DNA from: Plecoglossus altivelis
Lineage: Eukaryota; Chordata; Actinopteri; Osmeriformes; Plecoglossidae
NCBI GenBank assembly: GCA_036571765.1
Contig: BROE01000001.1
Coordinates: 4,168,754 to 4,232,753, forward strand
Direction: 5' to 3'
DNA length: 64,000 nt
In this document: positions 61,087 through 64,000 of the stretch, piece by piece
How positions within the stretch are numbered: position 1 is the stretch's first letter
Layout of the letters: each line of letters begins with the position of its first letter
Notes under the pieces: generated by a model
Seen by the model: the letters and a program-made list of their open reading frames with translations, nothing else
Databases searched by the model: none
What the model was told of the DNA's origin: nothing
Program-made: the position numbers and the translations under genes

Positions 61087-63817
61087 GTGAGGAAACGCAG
61101 CCTCTGCTGACTGCTGTGCCGGAGCGCTTCAACATCAGATCTTTACTCTAAGGAAGCCGAGCGAGTCGTTTGTTTTGGCGCTACAGGGGCAACTGGCATG
61201 GATGCTTGCGTCCAAATAAAAAAAAAGGAAATCGCGTTTGCTGGAGCGAAATGCGTTGGAACGTTTGTAGATGGCAAAAGGGTGGCCCTCACCAGCCATG
61301 GTGCGGATTCAGACGTGAGCTCCAGCCTCTGGCTCAGCAGTAAGCCTGCCCCTGTCCTCTGGAGCTCCTCTGACCATCCACCATGCTAGGATGCGTACGC
61401 TAAACAGGACCTCAGCTTCATGTGTCTGGTCGACTCCTGCTGTTTTGTTTTGACCGGACCGAGGCCAAGGGCTTTGAGAGGTAAGGATGTAGGCCAGCGA
61501 CTCACCTTGATCGCTTCTAATGACAGAGCTGAGATGTTGCCCCGGAGACGCACTGGCAGCCGGTCAAAGGGCAGGCAAAGTCGAGGCACTCGGCATCCGC
61601 GTTTGGAACCACGTCACCGTCTAGTCTCCAATGTCAGCTGGGATATTGTGGGAGCCAGTGGGATATTTGTTGGTGACATGTTTTGATGGCAGAAACTGGA
61701 TGAACTGCTGTTGTAAACTAGCTGTGTTTGAACAATCCATATCTTGTCCCATTAGACATGAAGAGCCAGGAAAGAGACTGGGTCGCTTGTGAATGTCACA
61801 GCTGTCATCTCTCTGCACCCCTTATGGAATCGTTTTATTTGAATGAATAACATGAATAACATGAATAACATTCAATACAATCTGCATAAGAGTTTATTTT
61901 CATTTAGACATTGTGAAACGCTTTTTTTTTTTTATGACAGACTATAATTAATTGAACAATCCCCATCCCACACATGCCACCGGTGCTGGCAGGCTTTATT
62001 GCAGATGGTCACGTCCCCTCCTGAAGCCAGTTATATCTCAATCAGTCTTTGGATGTCTTTGCTTGACAAGATGACATGTAATCCCTCCGTAGGACTAGCA
62101 GTTCCAGGCTGCATCCATGTCTTGCCCACACTTGCACCGAGCACCAGACTGAGGTTGTCCTCTTCATCTCCCTCCCCTCTCAGGTCCACCTCAGCACCGG
62201 CACCAAGAAGCTGATGGCTGCCACAGCTTTCGGGGCCGTCTCCCTTCTCTTCCTCGCGCGCCACTTCCAGAGGAGGAAAGGCAGGAAGAAGGCCCTGCCG
62301 CCCCAGTGGGAGCAGGCTGGGTTTGAGTTCCCCTCCCCGGTCCACCTGGAGAAAGGTAGGGCCAGGTGCTCTGGGGGTTCTCGTCTGGGCAGCGTTTCCC
62401 CTACTGTCCAGACTAATCAGGGCTGCGATCCAGCGTTTAGGGACACAACCACGATGCTACCACGCTGCTAGCCATTCCCATCCGCCCATGCTATCTGCAC
62501 AGACCTCTTAAAGAGTAGAGTAGTTCTTTATGGATGGTGGGGTGGGGGTGGGATCCCACTGTTTCAGATACAATCATGGGCACAATGCAGAATATACGAA
62601 ACAATAGGTAAATACGCAAATGTTATGTAAGTGTTTGTGATGTTACTTAAGGATTTACTTGTGTGATGCAGAAGAAAGAGAAGCAGTCCGTTGAGGCTGT
62701 GTAGAATGGTGCAGTTACACCAGTGATACAGTCACTTACAGCGCAGGCAGATGATTCAGCAGGTCAGACCGCTGTTCCTGCGTCTCCTGTGAGCATGTCT
62801 AGTAGGAGGAGCCCTAGCGGTGGAGGCGGCGGTGGAAGAGAGCCCGCTAGGAGAGCCCGCTAGGAGAGCCCGCTAAGAGAGCCCGCTAAGAGAGCCCGCT
62901 AAGAGAGCCCGCTAAGAGAGCCCGCTAAGAGAGCCCGCTAAGAGAGCCCACTCGCGCCGTATCTCGGTTCCACAGCCCCCCTCGACATGGACGTGGCCGG
63001 ACCTCTAACCCTCCGTGTCTCTCTGGTGCTTCCTCTCTGTTTAGACAGCAGCAGCCGGCAGCAGCTAACCTTGTCCCTCAACTCTAAGAACGGCTACTCC
63101 TGCGGCCTCCTGCCCATCGGAGGGCCCTACAGCAAGCTGTCTGGATCCCTCCAGAGCCTGACCTCGGTACAAGGCCATTCCAAACACACACACACACACC
63201 TCTGCATCCCCACCAGCCTCCAGCACTATCATCTTATCAGCAGACAATCAGCATCCGCCCACCTACACAAGGGATTGACCTATGTCTCTTAATGTCTTCC
63301 AAACCAGACGGGAAAGCTGGAGTGAAACCGGTTAGGGTGGTTAACGTGTGCATTGACCTTGGGGATCTGTGTGTCTGTCTGTCTGTCTGTCCCTCCCTCC
63401 CCAGGTGAAGAGCATTAACTCTTCCAGCAGCTGTACGTGTGCCAACGGCTCCAGCTGCTGGGACAGGCAGGCCGATGACGACATCTGCAACGTTGTCAAC
63501 ATTCCCGTCACCACCCCGGAAAACCTGTACCTCATGGGTAAGGATACACACACAGTCACCCTCACACTCCTAGTGCCCAGCAGCCATGTTTGTAATGCCT
63601 TCAGTGCAGAGACCAGAGGTGCATGTTGGGTAAATACATGTGTGTGTTCGTGCGTGCGTGTGTGTGTGTGTGGCGGCCAGGTATGGAGCTGTTCGAGGAG
63701 GCTCTGAGGAGATGGGAGCAGGCACTTACGTTCAGGAGCAGACAGGCTGAGGACGAGGCCAGCTGCTCCTCTGTCAGACTGGGGGCGGGAGACGCCAGCG
63801 CAGAGGAGAGCATGGAG
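60988..63817 (+). CDS. miga1: Mitoguardin 1 (MIGA1/FAM73A), first five coding exons (221 residues)
   Basis: MIGA1 is an outer-mitochondrial-membrane protein that promotes mitochondrial fusion, reported to act through mitoPLD (PLD6). Exons 60988-61086, 62184-62355, 63045-63166, 63405-63537 and 63681-63817 are phase-consistent. The protein starts MTDDTLNSSQLSFKMAALRV, parallel to human SESQFSLKTAALRVFDLPL. A membrane segment lies at about residues 43-58 (LMAATAFGAVSLLFLA), followed by the basic stretch RHFQRRKGRKK. Then come the conserved RQQLTLSLNS, NIPVTTPENLYLM and GMELFEEALRRWEQALTFRS. The gene continues past the window end. The start at 60988 is the first ATG in this frame after the acceptor. 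Confidence 0.95.
61087..62183 (+). other. miga1: MIGA1 intron, 1.1 kb
   Basis: It holds an ATGAATAAC triplication near 61842-61871 and a T-run at 61922-61934. No coding signal. Confidence 0.6.
62184..62355 (+). CDS. miga1: MIGA1 exon, residues 34-91 (membrane segment)
   Basis: This exon encodes VHLSTGTKKLMAATAFGAVS, then LLFLARHFQRRKGRKKALPP and QWEQAGFEFPSPVHLEK. It holds the hydrophobic segment and the basic flank that favours outer-membrane targeting. The donor is GTAGGG. Confidence 0.94.
62356..63044 (+). other. miga1: MIGA1 intron, 0.7 kb
   Basis: It carries a 13-bp tandem repeat at 62842-62951. Nothing else is recognised. Confidence 0.6.
62842..62951. repeat. 13-bp tandem repeat, eight full copies
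   Basis: The unit GCCCGCTAAGAGA repeats at exact 13-bp spacing; the first two copies have AGG for AAG. Confidence 0.94.
63045..63166 (+). CDS. miga1: MIGA1 exon, residues 91-131
   Basis: This exon encodes SSSRQQLTLSLNSKNGYSCG and LLPIGGPYSKLSGSLQSLTS after a split Asp. The donor GTACAA is weak, and a CA run follows. Confidence 0.92.
63405..63537 (+). CDS. miga1: MIGA1 exon, residues 132-176
   Basis: This exon encodes VKSINSSSSCTCANGSSCWD and RQADDDICNVVNIPVTTPEN LYLM. The acceptor follows GTCT and CCCT repeats and the donor is GTAAGG. Confidence 0.95.
63681..63817 (+). CDS. miga1: MIGA1 exon, residues 176-221
   Basis: This exon encodes MELFEEALRRWEQALTFRSR QAEDEASCSSVRLGAGDASA EESME after a split Gly. 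It is highly conserved with human. The donor GTGAGG leads out of the window. Confidence 0.96.
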
Positions 63818-64000
63818 GTGAGGCCGTCATGAACTCTGCACACCGCCCTGTTACTCACCTTGTTACCATATTACACAAGCACACGCCAAGATACACTGTT
63901 GCCATCTCTTATCTAGGGGTTGTCAACAAACATTTCAATGTTTGTCTACGGTCGGTCAATATGGTTGGATGTTGGCCTGTGATGTAGCCGCCTACAAGAA

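Overview
The window is nuclear DNA from a ray-finned (teleost) fish. It has no operons, its coding sequence is split into small exons with GT/AG junctions, its introns are full of CT, TG and tetranucleotide microsatellites, GCTAGC/TTAGC-rich stretches typical of teleosts flank the promoters, and a short dispersed fish-type repeat lies near 22.8 kb. No species is assigned. The gene order AK5(+), ZZZ3(-), USP33(-), MIGA1(+) is the same as on human chromosome 1p31.1, which supports all four identifications. I rebuilt the reading frames by hand from splice sites; every junction given is phase-consistent.

Layout. 1-28.1 kb: the last ten coding exons of adenylate kinase 5 (AK5), ending in a stop at 27342 and a poly(A) signal at 28109; the earlier exons lie outside the window. 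28.9-42.7 kb: ZZZ3 on the minus strand, complete (11 coding exons, 917 residues, plus a probable 5'UTR exon), tail-to-tail with AK5. About 43-59.1 kb: USP33 on the minus strand, complete (23 coding exons, 919 residues, plus a probable 5'UTR exon). 59.6-64 kb: the first coding exons of mitoguardin 1 (MIGA1), head-to-head with USP33 across a likely bidirectional promoter; the rest lies beyond the window end.

The four genes share no pathway. AK5 is a neuronal-type cytosolic nucleoside monophosphate kinase, ZZZ3 is a histone-H3-reading subunit of the ATAC acetyltransferase complex, USP33 is a deubiquitinase, and MIGA1 is an outer-mitochondrial-membrane fusion factor. No new multi-gene system was found. 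The most unusual signals are: (1) a 26-bp tandem array that copies the splice donor of ZZZ3 coding exon 9 four times; (2) a 523-bp block duplicated with a 549-bp period beside the large ZZZ3 exon; (3) a second AK5 kinase domain with a damaged P-loop, AMP site and lid; (4) a perfect 21-bp inverted repeat with an 11-nt loop in an AK5 intron; (5) an exactly periodic 16 x 19-bp array carrying AAGGTCA in a USP33 intron; and (6) a tendency of long CT tracts to put the pyrimidine strand on the sense strand of whichever gene they lie in.
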